A stretch of DNA of 64,000 bases from Dryas octopetala (lineage: Eukaryota; Streptophyta; Magnoliopsida; Rosales; Rosaceae): assembly GCA_963921425.1 (NCBI GenBank), contig OY992836.1, positions 12,307,304-12,371,303 of the forward strand, in the 5' to 3' direction. The position numbers and the translations under genes are program-made. The first letter of the stretch is position 1, and every line of letters starts with the position of its first letter. Below, in pieces: positions 51,427 through 64,000 of this stretch. The notes under the pieces are model-generated. The model worked only from the letters and a program-made list of their open reading frames with translations, was not told where the DNA came from and did no database searches.

Positions 51427-53000
51427 CCCTGGGCTGTTAGAGTGAGAAAGCAGAAGAAGCTGGTGGGAGGTGAGAATTGGAAGTTTGGTGTGTGTGTGTG
51501 TGTGGTCTTCTTCTTCTTCTTCTTCACTATGTCTGATCTTGAGTTGCTTTGAAGCTAGTTGAAGAATTTAAGCTGTGATTTGTTTGTTTAATCAAACATT
51601 TCTTAGAGTTTACGAATGAATGAATAATGAAATTAAAAAAAATGGTTTGCTTTGCTTTTCAGCTTTCAGTATTAAGTCTCTTTGTTTATGTCTACTTTCA
51701 TACAGACAACGCACAGTGAAACGAAGACAGAAAAAGAGGAGGGGGAGAGAGACATCGGCCCAAAATATACAGGCCCGGGCCCAGATGGGCTCGACTGCCC
51801 GAGTGAATAATTTCGGACAGGGAGGCGGAGGCTTTGGTTGGATATTCATATTCTTGCTCAATTAATTAAACCGCTTTTAACGCACGCAACGATTTTATGT
51901 TTTATTATGATTAATTATTTATTTATTTATTATCCAACGTGTTTAAAGGTCAACTTAATGGTTGTGGAGTGAGAGAGACAGACGGACCAACTGGGTTTGG
52001 GCATGGAAACGGTGCGTTTCGAACTTTCTTTTTTTTTTTTTTTTTGGGCAAAAACTTTCTTTTTTCTTGGACAACAAAATTAATTGCTTGTTTTGGGAAG
52101 TTGGTAAATGGTAATTGAAAAATAACCGCACGGGAGTTGTTGACTCATTGAAAAAACGGTTTGTTTGTAGGATTAGGAAGGAAGATCCAATTTTTTGGTT
52201 TGTCTTTGTTTGTAATTAAATGCTACCAAATGTGTGTAGATATGAAATCTAATAGGATGCCTAAAGTCCTAATTAGCATGAAAGAGTAGGTTGTAACATG
52301 AACCAGGTTAGGTGTTGGTCCCATGCAATGTTTGGGGGGTCAAGCTTGACCGAACCTGGACACAATTAGGACTCTAGATCAGAATCAATCCAACTCAACT
52401 TAGATAGGAAAAAACTAGATTTGACCCTACCCTAATCTTAAAAGATCAAATGACTCACATGATTTTTTTTTTTTTTTTGAGAAGCAATTCATTAGAAGTT
52501 AAGGTACTAAATCGATTATAGGGTAGTCCTATAGGCAATACAATCTATTAACCAAGGTGGACTCTCCTCTAACTAAAGAAACACCTCACAGGCAAGACAA
52601 AATGAGTTGTTTGGTATTTGATTTACATTTGATCTGAGACCGACAAGGTTGTTGGCCATCCACCATGACAACAATGAATTTAATAACGAGAGAAAATGCG
52701 AGAGAGGAGGTAACTGGTGAGATAAAAGGTGTCCGCAATTCCAACAAGGAAGGAGAGGGTTGATGTCGATGTCGGCAGTCATGAAGGGGTTATCGACTCC
52801 TCCTCCTCCTCCTCACGTTTTTCTCTTTTTTTTTTTTTCTTATTTCTTTTACATTTTAATTCAAAAATGTATATTTTTTGTTTTAAATTTTGTCCCTTTT
52901 AGCCATTTTGTAAAGAGCAGTGTTGTCATAAAAAAAAAATTTAAATCTCGAGTGTCCAAAGATTAGCATAGAGACATAATAAACATTTGGTTTAGTGGAG
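51425..53000. other. IRX14 upstream region and spacer
   Basis: It contains the IRX14 promoter near 51.43-51.6 kb and then AT-rich spacer with poly-T runs at about 52028 and 52462. No gene is seen. Confidence 0.5.
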
Positions 53001-54211
53001 GCCACCCGTTTGGTATTGCTTATTTGGAGCTAAAATCACTTTTTAAAAAAATTTTGTGCCCAAAATGTGTTTAGTAACTTATACAAAATCAGCTTATTTT
53101 GACAGTGACAAGGTTTTGACAGCGATTTTGAGAAGCAACTTCTCTAAACTGCTGCCAAGAGAAGTTACCGGTTCCTTTAATGAAAAGTTTACAATACCGC
53201 AAATACCCTTAATATTTTGTCTTAATGACACGACTTGTCCTTCGTCTATCCTGAACATTTCATCTCGATCACTTGTTTCTCTCACTTTCAGCGTACTAGT
53301 TCACTGTTCTCTTTCAGAATCTCAACTTCATCCCTGAGATTCCAAGAGAAAAATCCTCCCAAGACCCTGATCCTGAAGCTACCAATTCTCTCAATCCAAC
53401 TCTCTCTTCCATTTCTTCCTTAAGACCCAGAAAATCCCAAATCAAAAATGTTCTCCACAATCTCTGTCATTGATGGCAGGCATAAATCACCACCAACCAC
53501 AATACTTGGGCGCTCCATGCTTGCAAGAAAAAGGTTCCCAGGTTGTTTTACCTAGTAATTTCTTATTTCAGCAATCACCTTGTGGGTTTTTATTTTCAAT
53601 GAAAAATAAAACTTGTAATGCTGTGTTATTTGAGAATGGGGATTATCCAGACAAAAAAAAAACAAAAAAAGAAAAGAATGGGGATTATCTAGTTGTCGGG
53701 ACGAATCTGCAGATTGCATGGACAGGTTCTTGATTTCATTCCCTTCAAAGGCAGATCCACCCTAAAGAAAATAAATTTATTATATATATATATCTGTGTT
53801 TTTCTTTATTGAATTTATAGTTGAATTTGTTAATGGGAAAACGAAAAAATAATGGTTTGAAAGCTCAAAGCATGGTTATTTGACATATTATATTGGGCAA
53901 GTATAATCATAGTTTTCCATATAATTCTGAGTACAGGAAGATGCTAAGTTTCAGTAAAAGCAATATTTCTTTTTTGTTTATAATGTTCTAGAATCATGAA
54001 AATATAAATACATGTGCCTCTTTACTAAATAATTGAGTAAAAAAAGATGTTATCCCTATTAAGTTTATTTTGTTTATTATACACACAGCACTGCAACACT
54101 AAACTTTATTAAACACTCATATACTGTTTTTATACTCCCTTTTAACTGATTTATTTCACAACACAATTAAAAGTGATTATTTTAAAAGTTACAGCAATAT
54201 CAAATTGGGTA
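53001..54211. mobile_element. Probable Harbinger/hAT-type element (1.2 kb)
   Basis: The left edge (ACCCGTTTGGTATTGCTTAT) and the reversed right edge (ACCCAATTTGATATTGCTGT) form an imperfect inverted repeat of about 45 bp that also includes 'atcactttt'. The left edge resembles the end of the element at 38.13 kb. The interior has a CT-rich, gene-like stretch (53220-53560) but no transposase. Exact ends and target duplication are not resolved. Confidence 0.45.
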
Positions 54212-57200
54212 GTAGTCTCTCCTTTATGAAAGTAATTTTTTAATTCAATTCTTATGGACGATCATTGTTAATTAAAAATAAAAAAAAAAGATTAGGAGAG
54301 TGTCCATATAAATTATATAATAAGTTAATAACTCAATGAATTATAGGTCAATTAGTGGTCCATATGATATGAGGGGTGGGTTATTGGGCCTTTCATCAAA
54401 TTGGAATGCATGGGAAACGGAATGGACCCAGAGTTGGTGCTGAACAGACCAAGGTGACTACAAAAGTGCAAATCTTTTCATACAATGACAGATCACCTTA
54501 AGGCTTAAAAAAAAATTGCACCAATTAGGGTTTCTAATAACCAAATCAATTTGTCAAACAAAAAATGTACCAAAGCAATTAATTAGTTTAATTAATACTG
54601 AACTTGTGAGACCAAAGCAAACCACCGCCGCAATAGGTAGAGTAAGAATGGTAGAATGTATCTGCCGTTTGGAAATGAGGTTGGTGGGTGGGTCGTGGGT
54701 CGTGGGTCGTGGGTGGTTAAGTTGATTAGCTCTACAACACCTGAATGGCTGAATTTGTGTTGTTAATTTGCTTCAGAGTGAGGCAATCTCTCTCTCAGTC
54801 TCACCCTCAAAATAAAGGAAATACGTAAAGGGTTGCAATCTACTATGTTGGTCAGCCAAATTAAGTCCATATCACTTGCACCATGAGTAAGAAAATTAAC
54901 CATTAGAGTAATTTGCATGGAACTATGGCATCCACCAAAAGTTAGTCCTAAAGACCACACAAGGAGGTGACAACACTGACAATTATATGATTGATGATCA
55001 TTGGCAACAAAACCAAAACCAACAAAGGAAGCTTGAAAATTTGTAACATGGGGATGCTGCGAACTAAGGTGATACCGACGTTTTTTTATATTTAGATTTT
55101 TCTAAAGAATACACCATTGTTTAGTAGGGTATAGTTTTGTACCGTTCATTGTTTATCTTAATTTTTTTTTAAACGTTTTATTAAGTAAGAGCATTTACCA
55201 TGTTAAGGAAACTATTAATGTATAAATTGAGTTGTTGGCTCAAATTACCGGAAAATTTTTGTTATCCCCCACTCGTTCCTTAATTGATTGCTTAATTTTA
55301 TAGGAACTAAATAAAGTCCATAAATGATTTTTTTTTCTTTGAATGCATATTTTGAAGTAGTTATTAAATACATGAGCCTAATCTAGACTGTGGGCCACAT
55401 CATTACATTAGGCCCAACATAGTGAGTAACCCAGCCCAAGTGAAAAGGAGTGATCCTGCGACACTCCTTTAAGCATGAAGTGGTGAGCGCCGGACCAGCA
55501 CTGTCTTCTCTTCAACAGTTCAACCTTATTCTAATCTCTTACATAGCGTTTGCTTTGAAATTTGAACTTTTGAGGACTAAGATTCCACAAATCTCATCCC
55601 AAGCCTTATTCCAGTGTTTACATATAAGGGTATAATTACAATTTTTTTAATAAGTGAAAAATGGGGCATGGGAATTAAGAGACTCATCTCTTCTATTGGG
55701 AATGCAAAAGTCTCATTTTGGTGAATTTTGAATACCAATAGTTTTCATTCCCATGTTGGCACTTATCAAATGAGGGAAAAAAATAAAAAATCATACCCAT
55801 TCCAAAACTCTATTAATATATTTGTCTACTTATGATACCATATAGAAGATATGAGTAAAATATTCAATCCAAAATCAATTGAAAATAGGTGAAATATCCA
55901 AAACATTATATATTGTAATGTTTAATTTTACATTTTCGTAAGGCTTCTTCTAGGAAAAACCAAGTGAGGCACCACGTTGGACTTCCAAATATATATTTAA
56001 GGCTCCTAAATTTTATAGACCCTTTATATATTGTGTTACACTCAAGTAATGTATAGACCCCTATATTGTGAGTACTTACTACTTACTAATAAAAGAATAG
56101 GTGTATAGAGTTTCGAATGAACCATTTTTGTTGTAATTTGCTTTAGTCCTCAAGATCGATCTCATAATGTTAGCAAAGATTGCACCCATTAAGAAGGAAT
56201 TGTCAATTACAGATGGTGTCTTTAAAGACAAGAGTGATATTGATGACAAGAGTATGAAACAAATTATAACCTCTTCACACTCTATTAGATTTCAAAGAGA
56301 GATTTTTTTAGTTAAGAATCGAATGGTCTTTGATCGGTTTCACACTAGGGCTAATTTTGACAACATTACATTTCAATTTTGTAGCATTCCTTAGCCAAAG
56401 AAGACTTGCATGGCATGCCATGAAATCAACTCATCCTTTCCTACGTACTAGGCTGACCAATATATTTTCAACGTCAACAACTTGTATATATAATATAAAG
56501 GTTTGTTGGGTTGAAATTTTGAAACATCATCATTTCCTTCAACATCAAGGGTACCTAGAGAAATTGAATTTCCTTTTGAGTTGCATGTGCAACAAACTAT
56601 ATATGCAGGAAACGCATCCACCAAAAAAAAAAAAAACTATGTAGCTTGACTGCTTTTACTGCCTCTCTCTTGTTGAAAGACTCAGCTGAAAGCTTGAGAA
56701 ATAAAACGGGCCTAAAAATAGACCCCTCTAACCTGCCTTTATTGAATTGGATTTAAAAGGCTCATACTAGTGACCCTGTAACGGGCTTATTTTATTTTGT
56801 TAATTTTTTCCCGGTTGGGTGGGCTACTTAGGGCTACTTAAAAGCTCAGAGAGAGTGGCCAAAAAAGAAAAGGCTCATTGAGAATTTAAAAGTGATACAT
56901 ATTCGAATTTTTGTGTGTTAAATCTTATACTTATAATGTATGAAACTACATCGTTTTAAGTTTTTACATAATTATCTTTTAATCTTAAACTTAAAACACT
57001 AAACTTTTAAACTCTAAAACAACCTTATTTTGAGTTAAATACTACATTAGCACTAAAAAGATAAGCAGAGAATCCTATGTCATTCTAATACATAATTATA
57101 TAATTTCATACCATGCATGCATTAGGCCACAACAAAAGCAAAAGCAAAAGCAATAGTTGTAGGTGGGTAGTTGGGTACAAACAATTTACAATATGTTAGC

Positions 57201-57860
57201 TTCATGAATAGGGGGGGGGGGGGGGGGGGGGGGGGAATGGAGTGGGTAGATAAATCCATGGATTTTCAAATGATATATATGAATTGAGGCTTGTCCATAT
57301 ATATATATATATATATATATACGTACATAATTTCATATGGGATATTGGGATGGGAGTATGTTGGATGATTATGCCAATTATGTCATGGCTAGACACATGC
57401 ATGTGACTACTAACATCATCACATAGTGGTTGTGAATGAAATTTTCCTTACCTATTTGTTTTTTTTTGTTTGTTTTTAAGAAACCACATGCATGCTTTTT
57501 AGTGTTCTTCCATGGCAATGAGATCGAAAGCAGAAGATTGGCTTTGGATTTATATCCATAATCCCTTACGAGGATGCTGCCTAATGTTATACGATCCACT
57601 GGTGTATATATATATATGCAGAACAATTTGTCAAGTGACAGAAAATCATATATTCTTAGAGGGCTTCCAACTACTATGCCAGATATTGTCTGCTTCTCTT
57701 AAATTGATTAAGAAATTCTGACACTCTAAATTAAGCTTTTGAAATTGCTTTGCTAATGCACAGCCCGTGGACTTATTGTTCAATTACTTTATGCCCACCG
57801 ATGTAGGTTAATTAGCATGCGAAAACAGTACTATAGTAGCTAGTGCCTAGTACACTATAA
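54212..57860. other. Gene-poor AT-rich spacer
   Basis: No supported gene. Short open frames (for example 56167-56394) have no family features. It holds a 25-base G run at 57211-57235 and a TA microsatellite near 57300. Confidence 0.5.
57211..57235. repeat. Homopolymer run of 25 G
   Basis: Uninterrupted G in otherwise AT-rich DNA. Run length may be inaccurate because homopolymers are error-prone. Confidence 0.8.
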
Positions 57861-57869
57861 ATATATTTT

Positions 57870-58417
57870 GAGGAAATTACATATTTGGTCTACTTATTTT
57901 ATATTTAGTTTAATTTTAATTCACGATTTTTTTTAAGTTATGTTTTGGTCCATTAATTGTTTAACTTGTTTAATAAAGGTCTAGATTTGTGACTTTAAAT
58001 CCTTTGAGTTGTGTTTTCTTCAATTGCAATTGAAGTATAAGTTATATTTCATCATTTCTTAGTCATAGAAACCAATTTGGAGTATTAGAATCTAAGAGAA
58101 TTGAGATTGGATAAAGTTTGAAAAATTGACAGTTTCGGGTACCCTATTTTGGGGTTAATTATTTTGAGTTTTAGAACTTTAATTTGAATGATATTTATAT
58201 GGTTGTAAAGAAGAGAAACATAGCTTTAAAACAAGTATATGTTTGCTGAATTTGAGTGAGATTTGATAAGGTAAAAGACATACCAAATTTGAGAAAATAA
58301 ATTTGGACCTTTATTGAACGAGTGAAACAATTAGTAGACCAAAACATAACTTAAAAAAGATTATGAACCAAAATTGAACTAGGTATAAAATAAGTGGACT
58401 AAATCTGTAATTTTCTC
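57870..58417. mobile_element. MULE-like MITE (548 bp)
   Basis: Inverted repeats of about 110 bp begin GAGGAAATTACA at the left and GAGAAAATTACA at the right (reversed). They share 'cttattttata', 'taagttatgttttggtc' and 'ataaaggtc'. Flanking 9-mers ATATATTTT (57861-57869) and GTATATTTT (58418-58426) differ at one base. It is non-coding. Confidence 0.8.
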
Positions 58418-58477
58418 GTATATTTTAGATTGAGCACATAAAAGGTCGTATATTTTAGATTGAGCACATAAAAGGTG
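58418..58477. repeat. 30-bp tandem duplication
   Basis: The unit gtatattttagattgagcac + ataaaaggtc occurs at 58418 and again at 58448. It begins exactly at the right-hand target-site copy of the adjacent MITE. Confidence 0.9.
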
Positions 58478-59211
58478 TACTAAAGTAAATATATTACATA
58501 CTTAAGTTTATAACATAGAATACTATAAATAAGCCAAAGCTTCAAACCATAGGTGCATAGTACTCGTTACCTACCGTAGTTTTGTCAAGTTTATTCTAAC
58601 CTAAACATTAGAGATCGACTTAATTTGACTAGTTTGTGTTTGGATTTATAGAGTTAAAAAACAAAATTGTCTAAGGTGCTCTACTAGTTTATAATTCTGG
58701 CTCCACTATTAATAACAAGATATTAATTTAACCTTTAAATCTATTATTTCTCATGTAATATTATTCAATATGCAACACATTCACAAAGTTGATATTTGCT
58801 TTGGTTTAAAACTTTTAAAATAATTATTGATGCAACATCGACATTTAATATTAAACATGAAGACAATTTTTCGTATTGTTCATGCATAAATCATGGACTA
58901 TTGAAAATTCTGTAATTAAGTACATATTTATTTATGGCCATTGGCCGCCCGTAAATTACTGACTTTTGGTTTTGGGTGTGAAGTCAAAGTTTAGGCAGCC
59001 AACTCCAACACGTCTCTTCACCTTCGCATTCACCTTCGCCATGGTCAATTCCTCCTACTTTCCTCCCTTTGCTTTTGTGGCTACGTAGTCAATTCACTAA
59101 TTCATAATAGCCAGTCACTCTCACACGTGCCTATCTCACGTTTCCGAAATATAAAAAACAAAACAATTCTTTTTTTGTTTGCATGGCTATTAATTAAAAA
59201 TGACCTTTAGT
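58478..59211. other. AT-rich spacer
   Basis: No gene seen. Its right edge carries a 'gtttgcatggc..ttaattaaaa' block that recurs at 60223-60250, after the hAT-like insertion. Confidence 0.5.
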
Positions 59212-59484
59212 CAAGTGTTAAATTTCAATTTTTTAAGTATCGAAATCGAAATTCATATTTGTTAATTTTTCGTGATAATTTCATCGAAATTATCGAAATT
59301 TCGCCGTAAGAGATGATTTTGGGAGAAAGAGGAGGGGCAGTGGCAGGGGGAGATCGAGGAGAAAGAGGAGATGGCGGCAGAGAGATCGAGGGAGAAAGAT
59401 GGGGCGGCAACAGGGGGTGACAAGGGGAGATGAGGGAGAAAAAGGTGAAGGTGAAGGTGAAGGTGAAGGTGAGGGTGGGTTGGT

Positions 59485-59525
<41 letters not shown>

Positions 59526-60188
59526 AGAAGAGAAAAAAAAGACCTGGAGACTTGGAGAGTGGAGAATTGGAGACTCACTGGGGGAAAGAAAGGAAAGAAA
59601 AGGAAGGAAAAAAAAAAGGAAAGAAAAGGAAGAAAAAAAAATTAAAAGATTTATGATTGATTGGGGTTTGGGGTTTTTGGACAATTGTAAAGAAAAAAAA
59701 TAGTTTGGGATTTCGTTTGGTCGTTTTGGAGTTTCGTTAGTTGTTTTTAAACCTTAAACCAGTAAATTATAATATATTTTTATATAAAAAATAATTAAAA
59801 ATACTTTAAAGGGCCTAAATCCTAATATCAAATACCATATCTTAAACAATATAGAGTATAAATTATAAAATATATATGATTTAGTGTATAGATTATAGAG
59901 TATAAATAATATACTAATTTCATTTATTCATTATACTAATTTTATTTAATAGTATTTGTCTCCAGCGCGCATTATATTCATCTTATATCATATAAAACCT
60001 ACTATATAATTTGGTTTCTTCAATATTTTTTTATTAATTTAGTAGATAATATGTTAAATAAATATATGGTAAAGTTTTATTCAAAATTTTCGTATTTTGA
60101 TAGTAATTTTCGTTTAATTTTTGTCGAAATTTAAAAATCTTTAAAATTTTTATTGAAACTTTTTTGAAATCCGAAATTTTATTCCTTG
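59212..60188 (-). mobile_element. hAT-like 'CAAGG' repeat, copy 2 (977 bp)
   Basis: The ends are CAAGTGTTAAATTTC (left) and CAAGGAATAAAATTTCGG (right, reversed). A perfect 8-bp duplication, CCTTTAGT, flanks it at 59204-59211 and 60189-60196, as in hAT elements. Positions from about 59940 to 60188 align with the copies near 25 and 45 kb. The interior is purine-rich on plus, with GGTGAAG repeats and a (GA)n run at about 59490-59521. No transposase. Confidence 0.8.
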
Positions 60189-60196
60189 CCTTTAGT

Positions 60197-61423
60197 TACG
60201 GACGAATTAAAAATTTTATTTTGTTTGCATGGCCGTTAATTAAAAATGACCTTTAATCGGAGGCATGGAGCATCTTATTATCTTATGCTGAATTGCTAAT
60301 GCTAGGTCCTGCATTATTGATTACAATTTCAACGCTGGGAAAAACAAAAACAAAAACAGGCAGCTACAAGCCTACAAGGCTACAACTAGAAACAACATAT
60401 TTTCTCACCATTTGCTGATTTTGTTCCCAGTTTTATGTGCCAATCAACGCTGAAAGACTGAAATTAATATCAAAGAGATCTAAATTGGTAATCTCACATT
60501 TGCAACTTTTTTAATAGAAAACTTGTAATGAAAAACAATTTCTTTCTTGTTTTTTCATTTCTGAGTTTCCAATGAGAAACAATTTTGTGTAGCCTGCAAA
60601 TTGCAAAAATTAATGAATGGGATTCCTAGTGGTCAATGCCCATTGCACATGAAGTCATGAACCACAGTCCTCTTTGAAATTACCGAAATTACCCCCGAAA
60701 TTACTTATATAAAACTTCAAAAACTCATATATACAGATACAGCTCAACCTCCTTGGCTTCATCCGTCCAATCCAATCCAATCCATTCAAATCCCATCCCA
60801 CCCCCACCCAAAGCCAGTGAGCCACTGTCACATGACACAATGAAGAAAAATGTGGACGTGTTTCCGAAACTTACCCACAAAGTCAACTCTCTCATGCTGC
60901 CGGGCACCCAACTCTGTCTTTTTCTCTTATTCTTATTTAGTCACACTCACATTCACAGTCTCTCACACATCACAGCCATCAATACTCAATCACACGGCTC
61001 CGGCCTCACCTTTGACCAATTTAAATTCTGATAAAAAGGTCAATACCCCCGACACGAAGCATCAAAGAAATTAATTAATTAATTAAAGACCCGAAAAAGA
61101 AGAAAATGAAATATTCGTGCACCTGCCAAAGCTGTTCCAATGTGTCTAGTCTCTGTGTGTGTGTATCAGTGTATGTGTAATTGTGTATGTGTGTGTTGGA
61201 TCTTATTCGCACCTACATTTTGACGCCAAGTGCTACCGTGACAGTCCGGTCACGCAGTGGGCCACCAGATCCATGCCACCTTTTTGACTCCCCTGTCTCC
61301 CCCAACCCCCTTTATCACCTACCTCCTCCTCACTCCTCACCTCGTTTTCTTTTACCCTTTTCTCTCTTTTTCTCTCTCCATTTTTTGCTTTTTTTTTGTG
61401 TGTTATGCTGAAGAGAGCCAGAC
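60197..61423 (+). promoter_or_regulatory. Upstream region of the WRKY gene with W-boxes
   Basis: Three W-box cores are visible in the last 550 bp: AGTCAA at 60881-60886, TTGACC at 61012-61017 and GGTCAA at 61038-61043. WRKY proteins bind TTGAC(C/T), and many WRKY genes regulate themselves or each other this way. A CT-rich stretch (about 61350-61395) lies just before the start codon. Regulation is inferred from the motifs only. Confidence 0.5.
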
Positions 61424-62678
<1,255 letters not shown>

Positions 62679-64000
62679 GCCCATTGAAAAAAGCTTAAGA
62701 AAAAGCAATGGTACAAATTAAGCCTCTGTGTTTTAGCAGCAATGAATGGTAGTAGCAGTACTAGTAGTAGTGCTGGTAGTAGTAGCAAACTAGCAATAGT
62801 AGTTACAGTACCGGCTTGTGACTCGGTCAAGTCAGACTCAGTCCCATCTCGAAGGAGATGAGTGAGTTCAATTAGTTCATTTTCTCTTGTACAATATGGG
62901 ATTCCTTTTCTCTCTCTCTCTCTCTCTCCTTTTCTCTTCAAACACTATGAATTAATTTAAATCTTATTTATTTAAACAAAGAAATGAGGATGGTGGATTT
63001 GGTACTAATGGACTAATAGATTTCTCTCTTTCTTCAATTCTTTCCCATTAGAAAAGAATTTGAAAGAAAAAAAAAAAAAGAGAGAAAGCAGGTGCTGTGT
63101 TCTAGACCGACTTCTAGTTGATATTTTTCTATTCTGTTCATTTGATTGCTTTTGCTTTGGTTCTTGTCTTGGATGCCTACTACACCTTGCTTTTTCATCT
63201 CTTCCATCACCCAAAGCTCTTTTTTTTATTTCTTTCTTTTCTTCTTTCGATTAAAATAGTGAAAGGAGAAAATTTAAAGAAATGAAAGTGACTGGGTCAA
63301 AGAATTGTAACGAAGTGGACCAACATGTCGTATTTGTGACGGTTGACCAAAGCAACTTGTGGGGTTGGCAGTTGCCAGTTGGAAGAACGGCTAATTTATA
63401 CTGAAAGGTGGGTATTGGGTAAATGGGTTGAGAGAGAGACTTTTTAAATGCAATTTTGTTGGTTGGTGTTTGGTTTCTGGGAAAAGGTTGGATGAATTTG
63501 GAGGGAATTGCAGAAAAAATAGTTGGCCTACAAAGTGAAAGAGGGGATTAAATCAAAGACCTCGAGACAAAGGTGTTGGACCCTAATCAGTAGGAAAATT
63601 AATGCGCAAGTCAAAGTTTGTGGGTGCGCAATAATTTTTTCTTGTTTGGACTGCCTGCCTTTGCCTTTAAGCCAGATCTAGTAGGAAAATTAATGCCCAA
63701 GTCAAATTTTGTGGGTGCGCAAAATGATCATTTTGACCATTATGGGGCCCTAACAATGTTTGCATCACATGTTCACTAATTTGTTGTTGATTGCATTGCC
63801 TATTTGCCTTTACTAGAAAATCAAACCTTGCTATGTAAGTATGGTCCCCAAAGGTGTTCCATCATTATCAATTCATCATTCACATGTGGCTGCCTCAAAT
63901 ACCATATACATTCATTGATGTACTTCTACTAAGTTTACCATGGCAAACATGGAAATTGAGAAATAAGGAAAAAATGCCTTCTTTCTCTTTTTTGAAAGCA
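62679..64000. other. WRKY 3' region and spacer
   Basis: The 3' UTR probably covers the first few hundred bases, including a 'tagtagtag' stretch and a TC run at about 62910-62930. No gene follows. A 47-bp direct repeat lies further on. Confidence 0.5.
63589..63726. repeat. Direct repeat of about 47 bp, 91 bp apart
   Basis: The block 'agtaggaaaattaatgc.caa' + 'gtcaaa.tttgtgggtgcgca' is present at 63589-63635 and 63680-63726 with few differences. Confidence 0.8.

Noticed and set aside
56167-56394. 75-codon frame near 56.2 kb
   Set aside because: Composition is plausible, but there are no motifs, flanking exons or codon bias, so it is not called.

Overview
The window is nuclear DNA of a dicot plant, most likely a woody rosid. 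The evidence is spliced genes with GT-AG introns, plant-only families (IRX14, group IId WRKY, DUF247, VFB F-box, SDN nucleases), AT-rich spacers, many small inverted-repeat transposons, and CT/GA tracts in 5' leaders. I cannot name the species.

Layout from left to right. 1-7.4 kb is gene-free and rich in MITEs. 7.57-9.21 kb (+) is an intronless F-box/LRR gene of the SKIP2/VFB type. 11.27-12.11 kb is a MULE. 12.75-16.50 kb (+) is a small RNA degrading nuclease (SDN). It converges on a PTEN2-type phosphatase at 17.45-23.13 kb (-), for which 12 coding exons fit exactly in phase. 23.7-29.1 kb is a transposon cluster in which a MULE is nested inside a hAT-like repeat. 29.12-30.02 kb (+) is an RER1 retrieval receptor. 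31.18-32.78 kb (-) is a broken DUF247 gene. 35.31-37.73 kb (-) is a papain-like cysteine protease. 38.13-39.32 kb is a Harbinger-like element with a 480-bp MITE inside it. 43.27-44.29 kb (-) is a partial DIM1 rRNA dimethyltransferase pseudogene. 44.9-46.3 kb is a hAT-like element. 47.38-51.35 kb (-) is the GT43 xylan synthase gene IRX14. 53-60.2 kb is transposons and AT-rich spacer. 61.42-62.68 kb (+) is a group IId WRKY factor with W-boxes upstream.

The genes do not form one pathway. Their order does carry ancestral linkage: from memory of Arabidopsis, SKIP2-SDN3-IRX14L, CP1-IRX14 and PTEN2b-DUF247 are each neighbours there, and all of these families occur within 44 kb here.

The clearest new observations are: a 480-bp element in three copies of equal length, each with a perfect 9-bp target duplication; a 'CAAGG...AAATTTCG' hAT-like family; several non-autonomous elements with GC-rich, strand-biased, gene-like interiors; and host genes in decay (DUF247, DIM1, and odd ends on SDN). 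I found no wholly unknown biological system, and no retrovirus-like or LTR element with recognisable coding parts.
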